Assembly: GCF_014926385.1 (NCBI RefSeq)
Contig: NZ_CP053291.1
Coordinates: 806,001 to 870,000, forward strand
Reading direction: 5' to 3'
Source of the DNA: Trueperella pecoris
Lineage (GTDB): Bacteria > Actinomycetota > Actinomycetes > Actinomycetales > Actinomycetaceae
DNA: 64,000 nucleotides
Shown in pieces: positions 35,322 to 45,125 of this stretch. Each line of letters starts with the position of its first letter. The first letter of the stretch is position 1. A model generated the notes under the pieces. The model searched no databases. It was not told the origin of the DNA and saw only the letters and a program-made list of their open reading frames with translations. The position numbers and the translations under genes were made by a program.

Positions 35322-36179
35322 CTAGCGGCTGGGCACCGTCACGAAATCGATGAGTTCCTCCATACGGCCGAGGAAGGCGGGTTCTAGGTCGCGGTAGTCG
35401 CGCACGGAGTCGAGGATGCGTTTCCACCCCAGCCCGATGTCCTCCTTCGACTGGTAGGGCCAGCCCATCCGCTTAAGTGTTCCGGCCTTGATATCTTCCC
35501 CGCGAGGCACGTACGGCCACTGCTTCAGGCCGACCACCGCGGGCTTGATGGCCTGCCAAATATCGACGTAGGGGTGGCCGAGGACAAGGACACCCTCCAT
35601 GCGCGAGACCTCGGCGGCGATGCGCGCTTCTTTTGAGCCCTCGACCATGTGGTCGAGCATAATGCCCGCCCGCTTGGAATTGCTCGGCCCGAAGACGGCC
35701 AGGATCTGCGCGAGGTTGTCCGCGCCGAAGAGCTCTTCGATCATGATTCCCTCGTAGGCGAGGTCCGAGCCCCAAATTTTCGAGATGAGTTCGGCGTCAT
35801 GCTTACCTTCTACCCAGATGCGGCTGGCCTGGGCAATGCGCGCTTCGTGTTCGACGTGGAAGGAGCCGGAGGCAGTGATCTTCCGGGTGGACGCACGCTT
35901 CTTCGGGCGGGGCGGCAGGAGATTGACGGCCTGGCCCTCGAGCCAGAACCCTCTGCCGAGGGGGAACTGGCGGCGGTGCATGCGCGAGTCTTCCAGCTCC
36001 ATTTGCCACTGCCCGGCAACCTTGCCCACCTTCATGACCTCTCCGACGAATCCCGAGGAGGGATCCTCGATGACCATGCCAACCTCGACCTCGACGTCGG
36101 AAAAGCGTGAGGCGCGGGCGGAGGAGAGGACGTCGTGGCCGTATCGATCCTGGCCGGGAAATGAATAATCATGTGGCAT
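35322..36179 (-). CDS. DUF3097 family protein
   Basis: A 285-residue protein of the actinobacterial DUF3097 family. VEGKHDAELISKIWG near residue 120 and HPYVDIWQAIKP near 200 are typical and resemble a Toprim-like core; the family has no assigned function. It usually lies beside hemW and hrcA, as here. The ATG at 36179 (MPHDYSFPGQDRYG) matches the expected family start; a TTG at 36224 would add 15 residues and place the start in the CIRCE/-10 region, so it is less likely. Confidence 0.88.
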   Translation of the reverse strand: MPHDYSFPGQDRYGHDVLSSARASRFSDVEVEVGMVIEDPSSGFVGEVMKVGKVAGQWQMELEDSRMHRRQFPLGRGFWLEGQAVNLLPPRPKKRASTRKITASGSFHVEHEARIAQASRIWVEGKHDAELISKIWGSDLAYEGIMIEELFGADNLAQILAVFGPSNSKRAGIMLDHMVEGSKEARIAAEVSRMEGVLVLGHPYVDIWQAIKPAVVGLKQWPYVPRGEDIKAGTLKRMGWPYQSKEDIGLGWKRILDSVRDYRDLEPAFLGRMEELIDFVTVPSR

Positions 36180-36228
36180 AAGCCCAAGGCTATCGCGTCG
36201 GGGACTGGGATATTTCGACAACACGGCG

Positions 36229-36234
36229 TAGAAT
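36229..36234 (+). promoter_or_regulatory. -10 element of hrcA-dnaJ
   Basis: TAGAAT directly abuts the CIRCE operator, so HrcA bound there would cover the transcription start. No clear -35. Confidence 0.5.
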
Positions 36235-36260
36235 TGGCACTCGGTGTGGGGGAGTGCTAC
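36234..36260. promoter_or_regulatory. CIRCE operator
   Basis: TTGGCACTC, nine spacer bases and GAGTGCTAC match the CIRCE consensus (TTAGCACTC-N9-GAGTGCTAA) at 16 of 18 arm positions. It lies 14 bases before the hrcA start, giving autoregulated, heat-inducible control of hrcA and dnaJ. Confidence 0.92.
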
Positions 36261-36273
36261 CGAAGGAGGGGAG

Positions 36274-37290
36274 ATGAATAACGAGCGCAGGGCAATGGTT
36301 CTGAACGCGATTGTGCAGGACTACGTCAAAACGGGGGAGCCGGTGGGTTCACGCGCCGTTGTCGAGCGTCACCACCTGGGAGTATCGCCTGCGACTGTTC
36401 GCAACGACATGGCGGCGCTCGAAGAGGCCGGGCTGATTCATCAGCCACACACGTCGGCCGGGCGCGTCCCTACTGACGCTGGATACCGCCAGTTCGTTGA
36501 CCAGATTGCCGACGTCAAGCCGCTTTCACGGGCCGAGCGGGCCGCGATTGAACGCATGTTGTACGACGCCGTCGACCTCGATGACGTCATCACGCGCGCT
36601 GTCCGCCTCCTGGCTTCCCTCACGAACCAGACGGCAATGGTCCAGTATCCCTCGCTCCGTCGCACGTCCTTGCGCCACATCGAGCTGGTAGCGCTGACCG
36701 AGCGCAAGGTGCTCGTCGTCATCATCACTGACGCCGGACGGGTCGAACAGCGCGTGGTCAGTTTTCCGGACGCGTTGGGGGCCGATGACCTCGCCGCGCT
36801 GCGCCTCGCCGTCAACTCCGAGCTGGAGGAGCTGCAACTGCCCGAGCTTGGTCAAGCACTTGCGCGACTCGCTGCGTGTCTTCCGCATCAGCTGGTCGAC
36901 GCCGCCGATATTATCGGCCGGGCCGTGGAAGACACGCTGGCCAACGAGGCCGAGGAGCGGGTCGTCGTTGCCGGGACGGCCAACCTCACGCGCTATAACA
37001 TCGACTTCGAGCATTCTGTCTTCCCGATCCTTGACGCTATTGAAGAGCAAGTGGTGCTGTTGCGCATGCTCGCCAACCAGCAAGACGGCCTGCACGTGGG
37101 CATCGGGCGTGAGAACTCCGGTGATGCTTTCAGCGAAACCTCTGTGGTGTCCACCAATTACGTGGGGCCTGACCAGAAAACGCTCGCCCGACTTGGCATC
37201 ATAGGACCGACCCGGATGGACTACACGGCCAACATCTCCTCGGTTTACGCCGTGGCGAAGTACCTATCCGACATTCTTGCAGCTAACTAA
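36274..37290 (+). CDS. hrcA: Heat-inducible transcription repressor HrcA
   Basis: A 338-residue repressor. The N-terminal winged helix ([32 protein letters not shown], about 33-64) is followed by the HrcA dimerisation and GAF-like domain. It binds CIRCE and represses chaperone genes until GroEL is titrated by heat shock. The ATG at 36274 has a strong GAAGGAGGGG RBS. A CIRCE site lies directly upstream. It is followed by dnaJ after 11 bases. Confidence 0.97.
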   Translation: MNNERRAMVLNAIVQDYVKTGEPVGSRAVVERHHLGVSPATVRNDMAALEEAGLIHQPHTSAGRVPTDAGYRQFVDQIADVKPLSRAERAAIERMLYDAVDLDDVITRAVRLLASLTNQTAMVQYPSLRRTSLRHIELVALTERKVLVVIITDAGRVEQRVVSFPDALGADDLAALRLAVNSELEELQLPELGQALARLAACLPHQLVDAADIIGRAVEDTLANEAEERVVVAGTANLTRYNIDFEHSVFPILDAIEEQVVLLRMLANQQDGLHVGIGRENSGDAFSETSVVSTNYVGPDQKTLARLGIIGPTRMDYTANISSVYAVAKYLSDILAAN

Positions 37291-37301
37291 AAAGGGACAC
37301 T

Positions 37302-38420
37302 GTGGCAGATTATTACGACATCCTTGGCGTGAGCCGAAACGCTACCCAGGCTGAGATTAAGAAGGCCTATCGGAAGAAGTCGCGCGAACTGCATCCGGAC
37401 AACCCCAACGGCGGTTCGACCGAGAAATATCAGGAAGTCAACACCGCATACGAGGTCCTCTCGAACGCCGAGAAGCGTCAGATGTACGACATGGGCGGAG
37501 AAGACGCATTGCGAGGTGGCGCCGGAGGCGGCTTCAGCGGAGACTTCGGTGGGTTCCAAGACATTTTTGACACCTTCTTCGGGGGCGGTAACACGCGCCG
37601 GGGCCCGGCCTCGCGCACCCGCCGCGGTCAGGATGCCCTCGTGGGCATGAGCCTGACGCTCGAGGACGTCGTCTTCGGCACGGACAAGACGATCAGCCAC
37701 GAAGCCATCATCGAATGCCCGCATTGCTTGGGACAGATGACCGAGCCCGGTACCGAGCCCGTGATCTGCACCAACTGTGACGGCACGGGTAGTACCCAGC
37801 GCGTGACCCAGTCCCTATTCGGCCCGGTCATGTCTCAGGCGACGTGTGGGCGTTGCCAGGGCTACGGCACCATCATCGTCACCCCGTGCGGGGAGTGCTC
37901 GGGAGAGGGGCGCATCCGCGCCAATCAGTCGGTGACGGTCAAGGTCCCGGCCGGCGTCGAAGAAGGGATGCGCATTCGTCTTCAGGGGAAGGGCGACGCC
38001 GGTTTGGCAGGCGGCCCCGCCGGCGACCTGTTTGCACAGGTGCACATCGAGGCGGATCCGGTCTTTACCCGATCGGGCGATGACCTGCTGTGTACGCTCG
38101 AGGTGCCGATGACGTCGGCCGCACTGGGCACCGAGATTTCGATCAATACTTTTGACGGCGAGCGTAGTCTCACGCTCGAGCCGGGCACGCAGGCTGGCCA
38201 GGTGGAGGTCCTCGACGGGCTCGGCGTGGGGCGCCTGCACCGCCGTGGCCGTGGCGACCTGAAGGTCCAGATTCAGGTGGCTACGCCGACGAAGCTCGAC
38301 GCCCGCCAGCGCGAGCTACTGGAGGAGTTCGCAGCCCAACGTGGGGAGGACACCGGCTCGTTGGTGCATTCCAGCTCCTCGATTTTTGATCGGATTTGGG
38401 AGCGCTTGAGCGGGCGATGA
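37302..38420 (+). CDS. dnaJ: Chaperone DnaJ
   Basis: A 372-residue type I Hsp40: J domain with HPD (about 30-32), Gly/Phe-rich linker (65-105), zinc region with four Cys pairs (CPHC, CTNC, CGRC, CGEC at about 140-205; the first is CxxCxGxM rather than CxxCxGxG) and C-terminal substrate domains. It stimulates DnaK. The GTG start follows AAAGGGACACT. The hrcA link marks it as the second dnaJ copy usual in actinobacteria. The stop overlaps rsmE by ATGA. Confidence 0.97.
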   Translation: MADYYDILGVSRNATQAEIKKAYRKKSRELHPDNPNGGSTEKYQEVNTAYEVLSNAEKRQMYDMGGEDALRGGAGGGFSGDFGGFQDIFDTFFGGGNTRRGPASRTRRGQDALVGMSLTLEDVVFGTDKTISHEAIIECPHCLGQMTEPGTEPVICTNCDGTGSTQRVTQSLFGPVMSQATCGRCQGYGTIIVTPCGECSGEGRIRANQSVTVKVPAGVEEGMRIRLQGKGDAGLAGGPAGDLFAQVHIEADPVFTRSGDDLLCTLEVPMTSAALGTEISINTFDGERSLTLEPGTQAGQVEVLDGLGVGRLHRRGRGDLKVQIQVATPTKLDARQRELLEEFAAQRGEDTGSLVHSSSSIFDRIWERLSGR

Positions 38421-39142
38421 CACGGCCAACCTACATCGACCCTGACCTCGTCGACGCCGAACGCATCGTCCTCGGCAGCAGCGAGGGGCGCCACGCCGCA
38501 ACCGTGCGCCGCACGAAGGTAGGCGAGCAGATCGACGTCGTTGACGGGCGTGGCTTGCGCGTCACGATCGAGGTCGAGTCCGTGACCAAGAGCGAGGTCG
38601 TGGGTCGGCGCCTGGGGTGCGTGCGCGAGGACGCGCGCGATCCGCACCTCACGCTCGTGCAGGCGCTGGCCAAGGGCGGGCGCGACGAGCAGGCGATCGA
38701 GACGTGCACGGAATTCGGGGTCGACGCCTTCATTCCGTGGATGAGTGAGCGTACCATCGTGCGCTGGAACGACCGCGCCAAGGCGGACAAGGGCCGGGCG
38801 AAGCTCGCCGACACCGCCTGGGCGGCGGCGAAACAGTCGCGGCGCGCTTATGTGCCACAGGTTCGTCCGGCTGTGACGAGCAAGGAACTGGCCTCGATCA
38901 TCGCCGACTTCGACGGGACCGTGCTCGTGTGCCACGAAGAAGCGACGACGCCCCTACCGCACCTTATGCCGTTGGCCGGGCACGTCATGCTGATCGTGGG
39001 GCCAGAGGGCGGCATCTCCCCGCAAGAGATCGAGGCCTTCGAAGGTGCCGGAGCGCGTACCATCCTCTTGGGCCAACACGTGTTACGTTCGGCGAGCGCG
39101 GGGGCGTGGGCCACGGCCGTCATCCGCGCTTATAGCCGGTAG
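38417..39142 (+). CDS. rsmE: 16S rRNA (uridine-1498-N3)-methyltransferase
   Basis: A 241-residue SPOUT-family methyltransferase with the C-terminal knot [17 protein letters not shown] and the end [13 protein letters not shown]. It methylates U1498 of 16S rRNA. The ATG at 38417 sits in the ATGA overlap with the dnaJ stop; an upstream in-frame start would lie inside dnaJ. It belongs to the hrcA to era transcription unit. Confidence 0.95.
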   Translation: MTRPTYIDPDLVDAERIVLGSSEGRHAATVRRTKVGEQIDVVDGRGLRVTIEVESVTKSEVVGRRLGCVREDARDPHLTLVQALAKGGRDEQAIETCTEFGVDAFIPWMSERTIVRWNDRAKADKGRAKLADTAWAAAKQSRRAYVPQVRPAVTSKELASIIADFDGTVLVCHEEATTPLPHLMPLAGHVMLIVGPEGGISPQEIEAFEGAGARTILLGQHVLRSASAGAWATAVIRAYSR

Positions 39143-39152
39143 GATAAGGGCA

Positions 39153-40106
39153 ATGGAAACAACAGCGACTATGAACGTGCCGGACCGGATTCCGATGATC
39201 AACATCCTCGGGCACCGGGACGAGGTTCTTCGCGCGCTCGAACGCGGCCTCGCGCCCGTCGTCATACATGTGCGCGGCCAACAGATTAGCCTCAGCGGCC
39301 CGCAGTCCGACGTCGCGCTTGCTCGTGATCTCCTGGGCGAATTGATCTCGGTGGCGGGGACGGGGGAGCACATGACGGTCGACGCCGTCGAGCGTGCCAT
39401 CGCGATCCTTCGATCCGGGCTCGCCAAGCCTACGGACCTGCTGAGCACTGACATTTTGACTAACCGTGGCAAGACGATCCGCCCCAAGACGCTCGGCCAG
39501 AAGGCCTACGTGGACGCGATTGACGAGAACACCATTGTCTTTGGCATCGGGCCCGCGGGAACCGGCAAGACGTACCTGGCTATGGCCAAGGCTGTTGTGG
39601 CGCTCCAGAAGAAGCAGGTCAATCGCATCGTTCTCACCCGCCCCGTCGTGGAGGCTGGCGAGTCGTTGGGATATCTGCCAGGTTCGCTCAACGACAAGAT
39701 CGACCCGTACATGCGCCCGCTGTATGACGCGCTTTATGACATGATCGATCCCGATGCGATCCTCAAGCTGCTCGCCGCGGGCACGATTGAGGTTGCGCCG
39801 CTGGCCTACATGCGTGGACGCACGCTCAACGATGCGTTCGTCATCCTCGACGAGGCGCAGAACACGACGCCCGAACAGATGAAGATGTTCCTCACGCGCC
39901 TTGGGTTTAACTCCACGATGGTCATCACCGGTGATCTGACTCAGGTCGACCTGCCCTCGAAGCAGACCTCGGGACTGGGCCTCGTGCGGCGCATCTTGCG
40001 CGATGTGGACAAGATCAAGTTCATCGAGCTTGGCTCGGCCGACGTCGTTCGCCATCGGCTCGTGGCGGACATCATCGACGCGTACGCCCGCTTCGATGCG
40101 GAATAG
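39153..40106 (+). CDS. PhoH-like ATPase
   Basis: A 317-residue protein with an N-terminal KH-like segment (about 1-100) and the PhoH P-loop domain (GPAGTGKTYLAMAKA near 130; LDEAQNTTPEQMKMFLTRLG near 230). PhoH-like proteins are linked to RNA metabolism together with YbeY, the next gene. The ATG at 39153 is preferred because the open frame before it overlaps the rsmE coding end in another frame. Confidence 0.94.
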   Translation: METTATMNVPDRIPMINILGHRDEVLRALERGLAPVVIHVRGQQISLSGPQSDVALARDLLGELISVAGTGEHMTVDAVERAIAILRSGLAKPTDLLSTDILTNRGKTIRPKTLGQKAYVDAIDENTIVFGIGPAGTGKTYLAMAKAVVALQKKQVNRIVLTRPVVEAGESLGYLPGSLNDKIDPYMRPLYDALYDMIDPDAILKLLAAGTIEVAPLAYMRGRTLNDAFVILDEAQNTTPEQMKMFLTRLGFNSTMVITGDLTQVDLPSKQTSGLGLVRRILRDVDKIKFIELGSADVVRHRLVADIIDAYARFDAE

Positions 40107-40115
40107 GGGGAAGAC

Positions 40116-40625
40116 ATGATTGAAGTCAACGACGAATCCGGCTTCGAGCCTGCCATCGGCGTGAGCGAAGTGTCGGAGCTGGCAGCATACGTCCTCACCG
40201 AGATGCGTGTTCATCCGCAGGCTGACCTGTCCATCCTGTTCGTCGACGAAGAGGCGATGAGCACGCTCCACGTAGAGTGGATGGATCTTCCCGGCCCCAC
40301 TGACGTGCTGTCCTTCCCCATGGACGAGATCCGACCCGCTCCGGTGGGCACCGAACCCAAGCCGGGCATGCTCGGCGATATTGTGGTTTGCCCGACCGTG
40401 GCGGCCGCCCAGGCGCTGAAGTCGGGACACGCGACCATGGAAGAGGTTCTTCTCCTTGTCACGCACGGTATCTTGCACCTGCTTGGCTACGATCACGCCG
40501 AGCCGGAGGAAAAGAAGGAGATGTTTGATCTCCAGCGCCGGCTCTTGCTGACCTTCCTCGCCCGTAAACCCCACGATTACGGGTCGGGAGATATTGACGA
40601 CATCGCGCCCACGATCGACGACTAA
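40116..40625 (+). CDS. ybeY: Endoribonuclease YbeY
   Basis: A 169-residue zinc-dependent RNase. The metal motif [16 protein letters not shown] (H-x3-H-x5-H, about 118-133) is complete, and DVLSFPM near residue 67 is conserved. It acts in 16S rRNA 3' maturation and ribosome quality control. It lies 9 bases after the phoH-like gene and overlaps the CNNM gene by one base (TAATG). Confidence 0.96.
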   Translation: MIEVNDESGFEPAIGVSEVSELAAYVLTEMRVHPQADLSILFVDEEAMSTLHVEWMDLPGPTDVLSFPMDEIRPAPVGTEPKPGMLGDIVVCPTVAAAQALKSGHATMEEVLLLVTHGILHLLGYDHAEPEEKKEMFDLQRRLLLTFLARKPHDYGSGDIDDIAPTIDD

Positions 40626-41881
40626 TGATCGAATCCGAAGTTTCTTTGGCCCTCGCGAGCGTCGTGGCGGTGGTGGCCCTGCTTGGTACCTCGCTGACGG
40701 GCGTCGTGCTTGAGGCGCTTAATTCGATCACGCGCCCGCGCGTCCGCCAGGCCCTGGAAGACGGGTCTGCGGGCAAGCACTTGACCCGCATCTATCAGCG
40801 TCGGCCCGCAGCGCTCGCCGCAGTCATGGCCCTGCGTAACGTTTTTCTCCTCATCCTCGCCCTCGGTGTGTCCACACTCGTGGCCGACTTTCTCCATGAT
40901 CCGTGGGCGGTGTGGACCCTGACCGTCGTGATCTCCGTGCTCGCTCTGATGGCCATGAACGCGTGGCTGCGCACCGACGTGGGGGCGAAGTATCCCGTGC
41001 AGGCGTTGCGGGTTGGCGATGCGGTGGTGTGGCCTCTGGCGCGTCTTGGCTCCGTGTTCGTCACCCGCCGCGAGCCCGACGACGAGGAGGAGCGCGAAAA
41101 CCGGTACGAGGACGAGCTCCAGGTGATGGTCGAGCGCGTTTCCGAATCCGAAGTGTTGGAAGACGACGAGCGCTCGATGCTGCGCTCCGTGTTCGAACTG
41201 TCGCATACGATCGTGCGAGAGGTGATGGTTCCCCGCACCGACATGGTGGCCATCGATTCCACGGAGGATCTCGATCATGCCCTGTCACTCTTTACCCGGT
41301 CGGGATTCTCGCGTGTGCCCGTGATCGGAGAATCCTCCGACGATTTGCTCGGGGTGCTGTTCATGAAGGACGTGGTGCGCCGGATTCATCGGCGCACAGA
41401 CGCCGACGGGCTACTGGTGACCGACGTGATGCGTGAGGCCCATTTCGTTCCGGAGTTCATGCTTGCCGACGACCTGCTCGCCCAGATGCAGGCAACATCG
41501 AACCACATCGCCTTCGCCGTCGACGAATGGGGTGGCATTGCCGGCCTGGTCACCATCGAGGATCTGCTCGAGGAGTTGGTGGGGGAGATGGTTGACGAAC
41601 ATGACCGTGCCCTTCCTGAGATCGAAGAAATCAGCGAGGGCGTCTACCGAGTTCCGGCCCGCATGCCGATTGACGACGTCGTGGAGATCTTCGACATCGA
41701 CTTCGATGACGAGGACGTGGACACGATCGGCGGCCTGCTGACCAAGGGGCTGGGCCGCATTCCCATCCGCGGGTCGGCGACCAACATTGCCGGGCTACAC
41801 CTGCAAGCCGACCGTTTCGAGGGGCGCAGAAAGCGCCTCGTCAGTGTTATTGCCCAACGAGCTGAGGAAAATGATGAATGA
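40625..41881 (+). CDS. CNNM/CorC-type membrane protein (hemolysin family)
   Basis: A 418-residue protein: an N-terminal DUF21/CNNM membrane domain with about three to four helices (1-135), a CBS pair (about 205-325; FTRSGFSRVPVIGESSDDLLGVL and TSNHIAFAVDEWGGIAGLVT) and a C-terminal CorC/HlyC transporter-associated domain (335-412). Related proteins export or regulate Mg2+. The hemolysin label is historical. Translationally coupled to ybeY and era. Confidence 0.93.
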   Translation: MIESEVSLALASVVAVVALLGTSLTGVVLEALNSITRPRVRQALEDGSAGKHLTRIYQRRPAALAAVMALRNVFLLILALGVSTLVADFLHDPWAVWTLTVVISVLALMAMNAWLRTDVGAKYPVQALRVGDAVVWPLARLGSVFVTRREPDDEEERENRYEDELQVMVERVSESEVLEDDERSMLRSVFELSHTIVREVMVPRTDMVAIDSTEDLDHALSLFTRSGFSRVPVIGESSDDLLGVLFMKDVVRRIHRRTDADGLLVTDVMREAHFVPEFMLADDLLAQMQATSNHIAFAVDEWGGIAGLVTIEDLLEELVGEMVDEHDRALPEIEEISEGVYRVPARMPIDDVVEIFDIDFDDEDVDTIGGLLTKGLGRIPIRGSATNIAGLHLQADRFEGRRKRLVSVIAQRAEENDE

Positions 41882-42791
41882 TTTCCCCCCTGATTTTCGC
41901 GCTGGTTTCGTCTCCGTGGTGGGACGGCCAAACGCGGGTAAGTCCACGTTGACCAACGCGATGGTCGGCACGAAGATCGCCATCACGGCGGATCAGCCCG
42001 AGACGACCCGCCGGGTCATTCGTGGCATCGTCCAGCTCGACGCCGGCCAGCTCATCGTCGTCGATACCCCTGGCCTTCATCGCCCGCGAACGCTCCTCGG
42101 CGAGCGCTTGAACGACATGGTCGGGGAGTCGCTCTCCGACGTCGACGCCGTGGCCCTATGCATGCCCGCGGATGAGCCGACCGGGCCGGGCGACCGTTTC
42201 CTGCTCGACCTCGTGAAGAAGACGGGCGCGCCCATCATCGCCGTCATCACGAAGACGGACAAGGTCGCCAAGGACAAGCTGGCCGACCGTATCATCGAAG
42301 TCTCCCAACTGCACGACTTCGAGGAGATCGTTCCAGTCAGCGCCGTCAAGGGCGACCAAGTCCAGCTGCTGGCCGAGCTTCTGCTCACGCGCATGCCGCT
42401 CAGCCCCCCGCTCTATCCACGCGATTCGATCACTGACGAGACGGAAGAGGAACTGATCGGTGAGCTGATTCGAGAGGCCGCCCTCGTGGGCGTGCGCGAC
42501 GAGTTGCCGCACTCGATCGCCGTTGTCGTCGAGGAAATGTATACCCGGCCGCGCAAGGACGGTGACGATCGCCCGCCGGTCATGGCGATCCACGCCAGCC
42601 TCTTCGTCGAACGCGAGTCGCAGAAGGGCATCGTCATCGGTAGGGGCGGCGCCCGTTTGAAGCGCGTGGGCAAGCAGGCCCGCGAGTCGATCGAGCGTCT
42701 CCTGGGTCAGCAGGTCTACCTCGACCTGTATGTCAAGGTCGCCAAGGAATGGCAGCGCGACCCGAAGATGCTGGGACGGCTCGGATTTTGA
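41871..42791 (+). CDS. era: GTPase Era
   Basis: A 306-residue ribosome-assembly GTPase: G1 GRPNAGKST (about 18-26), G3 DTPG (near 66), G4 TKTD (near 127) and a C-terminal KH domain ([21 protein letters not shown], about 245-265). It binds the 3' end of 16S rRNA. The ATG at 41871 overlaps the CNNM end by 11 bases; a second ATG follows immediately. It ends the conserved hrcA to era block. Confidence 0.97.
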   Translation: MMNDFPPDFRAGFVSVVGRPNAGKSTLTNAMVGTKIAITADQPETTRRVIRGIVQLDAGQLIVVDTPGLHRPRTLLGERLNDMVGESLSDVDAVALCMPADEPTGPGDRFLLDLVKKTGAPIIAVITKTDKVAKDKLADRIIEVSQLHDFEEIVPVSAVKGDQVQLLAELLLTRMPLSPPLYPRDSITDETEEELIGELIREAALVGVRDELPHSIAVVVEEMYTRPRKDGDDRPPVMAIHASLFVERESQKGIVIGRGGARLKRVGKQARESIERLLGQQVYLDLYVKVAKEWQRDPKMLGRLGF

Positions 42792-44284
42792 GCGCACGCA
42801 CCGGGGCTAGGCGGCGGGTACCGCTCGTTCTCACGTGGGTGCTCGCCGTTCTCGTCCTAGGCGCGTGGGGAGCGTGGGCTGGGCCCGGCTGGAATCCTCA
42901 ACCGATGACGAATCTGATCGTCCCTCAGACGGCGTCGACGGCGATCATCTCCGCGGTCAATACGCCGAGGCTGGGCGCTTTTGAGGTTGCCAGTTCGATA
43001 CACGAGGTGGCACTGAGTGACGGCCAGAAAATCCAGGTGACGCTACGCGAACCGGTGGGCAAGGAGGGCCAGAGCCCAGCAATCGTTTTCTTGCACGGCA
43101 CCGGGACCTTCACCCACAAGGCCTTCGCGCAACACGCCACGTGGCTAGCTTCCACCGGAATTGTGACCGCGGTCCCCGACAAGCTACTCAACCACTATTC
43201 CGCTTTCGAGCGCGATTACGTTGGATTGTCGAAGGAATATCAGGCCGTAGCGACGTGGCTACGGGCGCAAGGCTCGGTTTATGCCCGAGAGGTGGGCTAT
43301 TACGGCGAGTCTGAAGGAGCGTTGATCGCCCCGATCGCCGTCGTCAACGACGCCGACGCGGCTTTCCTCGTCCTCGTGTCGGATCCGGCCATGCCGATCC
43401 GTGAACAGGGCGCGTTCGCCGCCGACGCCTATCTTCGTAAATTGGGGGCGCCCTCGGCGCTGTATCAGGCCATCCCACGGCTCATCTCGGGGGCGATCGC
43501 GGACGGAAACTTCCTGTATGCCACTTTCGATCCCGGCCCATATCACGAGCGCATCACCGTGCCCGTCATGATGGCCTACGGGACAAAGGACCTTTCGATG
43601 CCCATCGTGCAAGGGCCGATTCGCGTTGCCGAAGATCTTAAGGAAGCGGGCAACGACGACCTCGTGTTGCGCTATTACAAGGACGCCGACCACGGCCTGC
43701 GCATCGACAAGGAGCTTCAATCCCAGCCCTACCAGGACATCTCGGATTTCATCAACGGTCTTCCCTCGTCGGTGCGCATGAGCCCGGCGGTGGCGGGCGC
43801 CCAACCTCGCCAGGACTACACCGCCCAGACGCTGGAGACCCCGCGGTGGTTTGGCTCCGGAGACGCTATGGCGGCCATCCTCGCCTCAGGGCTCATGCTG
43901 ACACTCTTGGGCTCTTTGCTCATGATCGGCGGACGCCTACCGTGGGCGCGTCGGCAAACATACCGCGGTGTGGGCCGGCCGATCCTCGCCAGCGGCGTCC
44001 TCATCACACTCACGTGGCTGGCCTTTCTCGCCTACGTCATGGCGGTGGCACGGCTGGCCTTGTCCTATGAGACAAACCGGTGGGTGGTACAGGGCGGCGT
44101 GCTCGGGGTGCAGATCCTTGGCCTCCTCGCGCTGTTCTTCCTCGTGTTTGCGGCGTCACGGTGGTACGCGCGGCCCATGTTGACGCGCCGCGCCGGGGCG
44201 TCCTTGCGTGTGGTCGTCACGGGGCAGATTCTGCTCCTCTTCGCCCTGGCATACTGGGGCATCTACCCCTCGCCGTTCTTCTGA
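42788..44284 (+). CDS. Membrane-anchored alpha/beta hydrolase with C-terminal membrane domain
   Basis: A 498-residue protein beginning at a TTG that overlaps the era stop (TTGA). An N-terminal signal-anchor (about 10-31) precedes an alpha/beta-hydrolase domain outside the membrane: FLHGTGTFTH near 100 (oxyanion region), nucleophile GESEG near 175 and the terminal DADHGLRI His near 300. After about residue 360 there are four hydrophobic segments ending at the C-terminus. The combination of an extracytoplasmic serine hydrolase and a four-helix membrane domain is unusual; the substrate is unknown. The distal TTG has only a weak RBS, so translation probably depends on coupling to era. Confidence 0.75.
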   Translation: MSARTGARRRVPLVLTWVLAVLVLGAWGAWAGPGWNPQPMTNLIVPQTASTAIISAVNTPRLGAFEVASSIHEVALSDGQKIQVTLREPVGKEGQSPAIVFLHGTGTFTHKAFAQHATWLASTGIVTAVPDKLLNHYSAFERDYVGLSKEYQAVATWLRAQGSVYAREVGYYGESEGALIAPIAVVNDADAAFLVLVSDPAMPIREQGAFAADAYLRKLGAPSALYQAIPRLISGAIADGNFLYATFDPGPYHERITVPVMMAYGTKDLSMPIVQGPIRVAEDLKEAGNDDLVLRYYKDADHGLRIDKELQSQPYQDISDFINGLPSSVRMSPAVAGAQPRQDYTAQTLETPRWFGSGDAMAAILASGLMLTLLGSLLMIGGRLPWARRQTYRGVGRPILASGVLITLTWLAFLAYVMAVARLALSYETNRWVVQGGVLGVQILGLLALFFLVFAASRWYARPMLTRRAGASLRVVVTGQILLLFALAYWGIYPSPFF

Positions 44285-44360
44285 GTCTCCCGGCCATCGC
44301 TGTGCGGCGTGCCGAATCTGGCTGCGGCGTCTAATATGGAGGGCGATCCAAGGAGGATTC

Positions 44361-45124
44361 GTGACCAATCGACTGAGGGCAACGACGGTATCGATCACCG
44401 ATACTGGCCGCGTGCGCGCCCGCAACGAGGATCGCCTCTTGACTACAGAACGCCTGTTTGCGGTGGCTGACGGCATGGGCGGGCACACCCTCGGCGATGT
44501 GGCCGCCACCTGTGCGATCGACGCGCTCAAAGACGCGCTGCCGGAGCTGGAATCGGAGCGCGAGCGCGGCGAGCACGAGTCGACGATCACGGCTGGCCTC
44601 ATGAGGGCCGCGGACGAGATTTGCCGGTATGTCGACGGCGATCCGCGGGGTACGACCTCCACCTCGGTCCTCCACATTGGCAAGGCTGCGGGGACGACCA
44701 TCGCCGGCGTCTACTTAGCGCGCGAGCCGATCGTGTTCCACGTGGGCGACTCTCGCGTGTACCGCTACCGCGGGGGAGAAATGGCGCGGCTCACGCGCGA
44801 CCATTCATTAGTGCAGGAGATGGTCGATGCGGGGGAGATCACCGACGCGCAGGCGCATGTTCACCCGCGCAAGAACATCATCACCAGAGCTATCGGCACG
44901 TATGGGCCCCTCGCGTGGAGTTCGCCGCCGCTGAATTCACCGCGGGTGACTATGTGCTGGTGTGTTCCGACGGCCTGCACGATGAGCTGACGGATGAGGA
45001 AATCTCGGACGTTCTTCGTCGAGCGTCGACGATTGAGCAGGCCGTTGAAGAACTACGTGACGCGGCGCTCGCCGCCGGCGGTCATGACAACGTTTCTATC
45101 GTTTTGGCACAGATTGGAGAATGA
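44361..45124 (+). pseudogene. PP2C-family Ser/Thr phosphatase gene with a one-base frame break
   Basis: The gene starts at GTG 44361 after a strong AAGGAGGATTC. The first frame carries RNEDRLL, ADGMGGH and GDSRVYRY, then runs out of homology after ITRAIGTYG; it would stop at 44990. The -1 frame from about 44907 continues exactly where a PP2C should: EFTAGDYVLVCSDGLHDEL and GGHDNVSIV, ending at 45124. Adding one C in GGGCCCC (44904-44910) restores a single 254-residue phosphatase with all metal-binding Asp residues. It may be a sequencing or assembly error, a real inactivating deletion, or a slippage site. It is the first gene of a phosphatase-FHA-kinase cassette. Confidence 0.85.
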
Positions 45125-45125
45125 C

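Noticed and set aside
39120-40574. A 484-codon open frame antisense to the phoH-like and ybeY genes
   Set aside because: It covers two secure genes on the opposite strand and its His/Arg/Leu-rich composition is typical of antisense frames.
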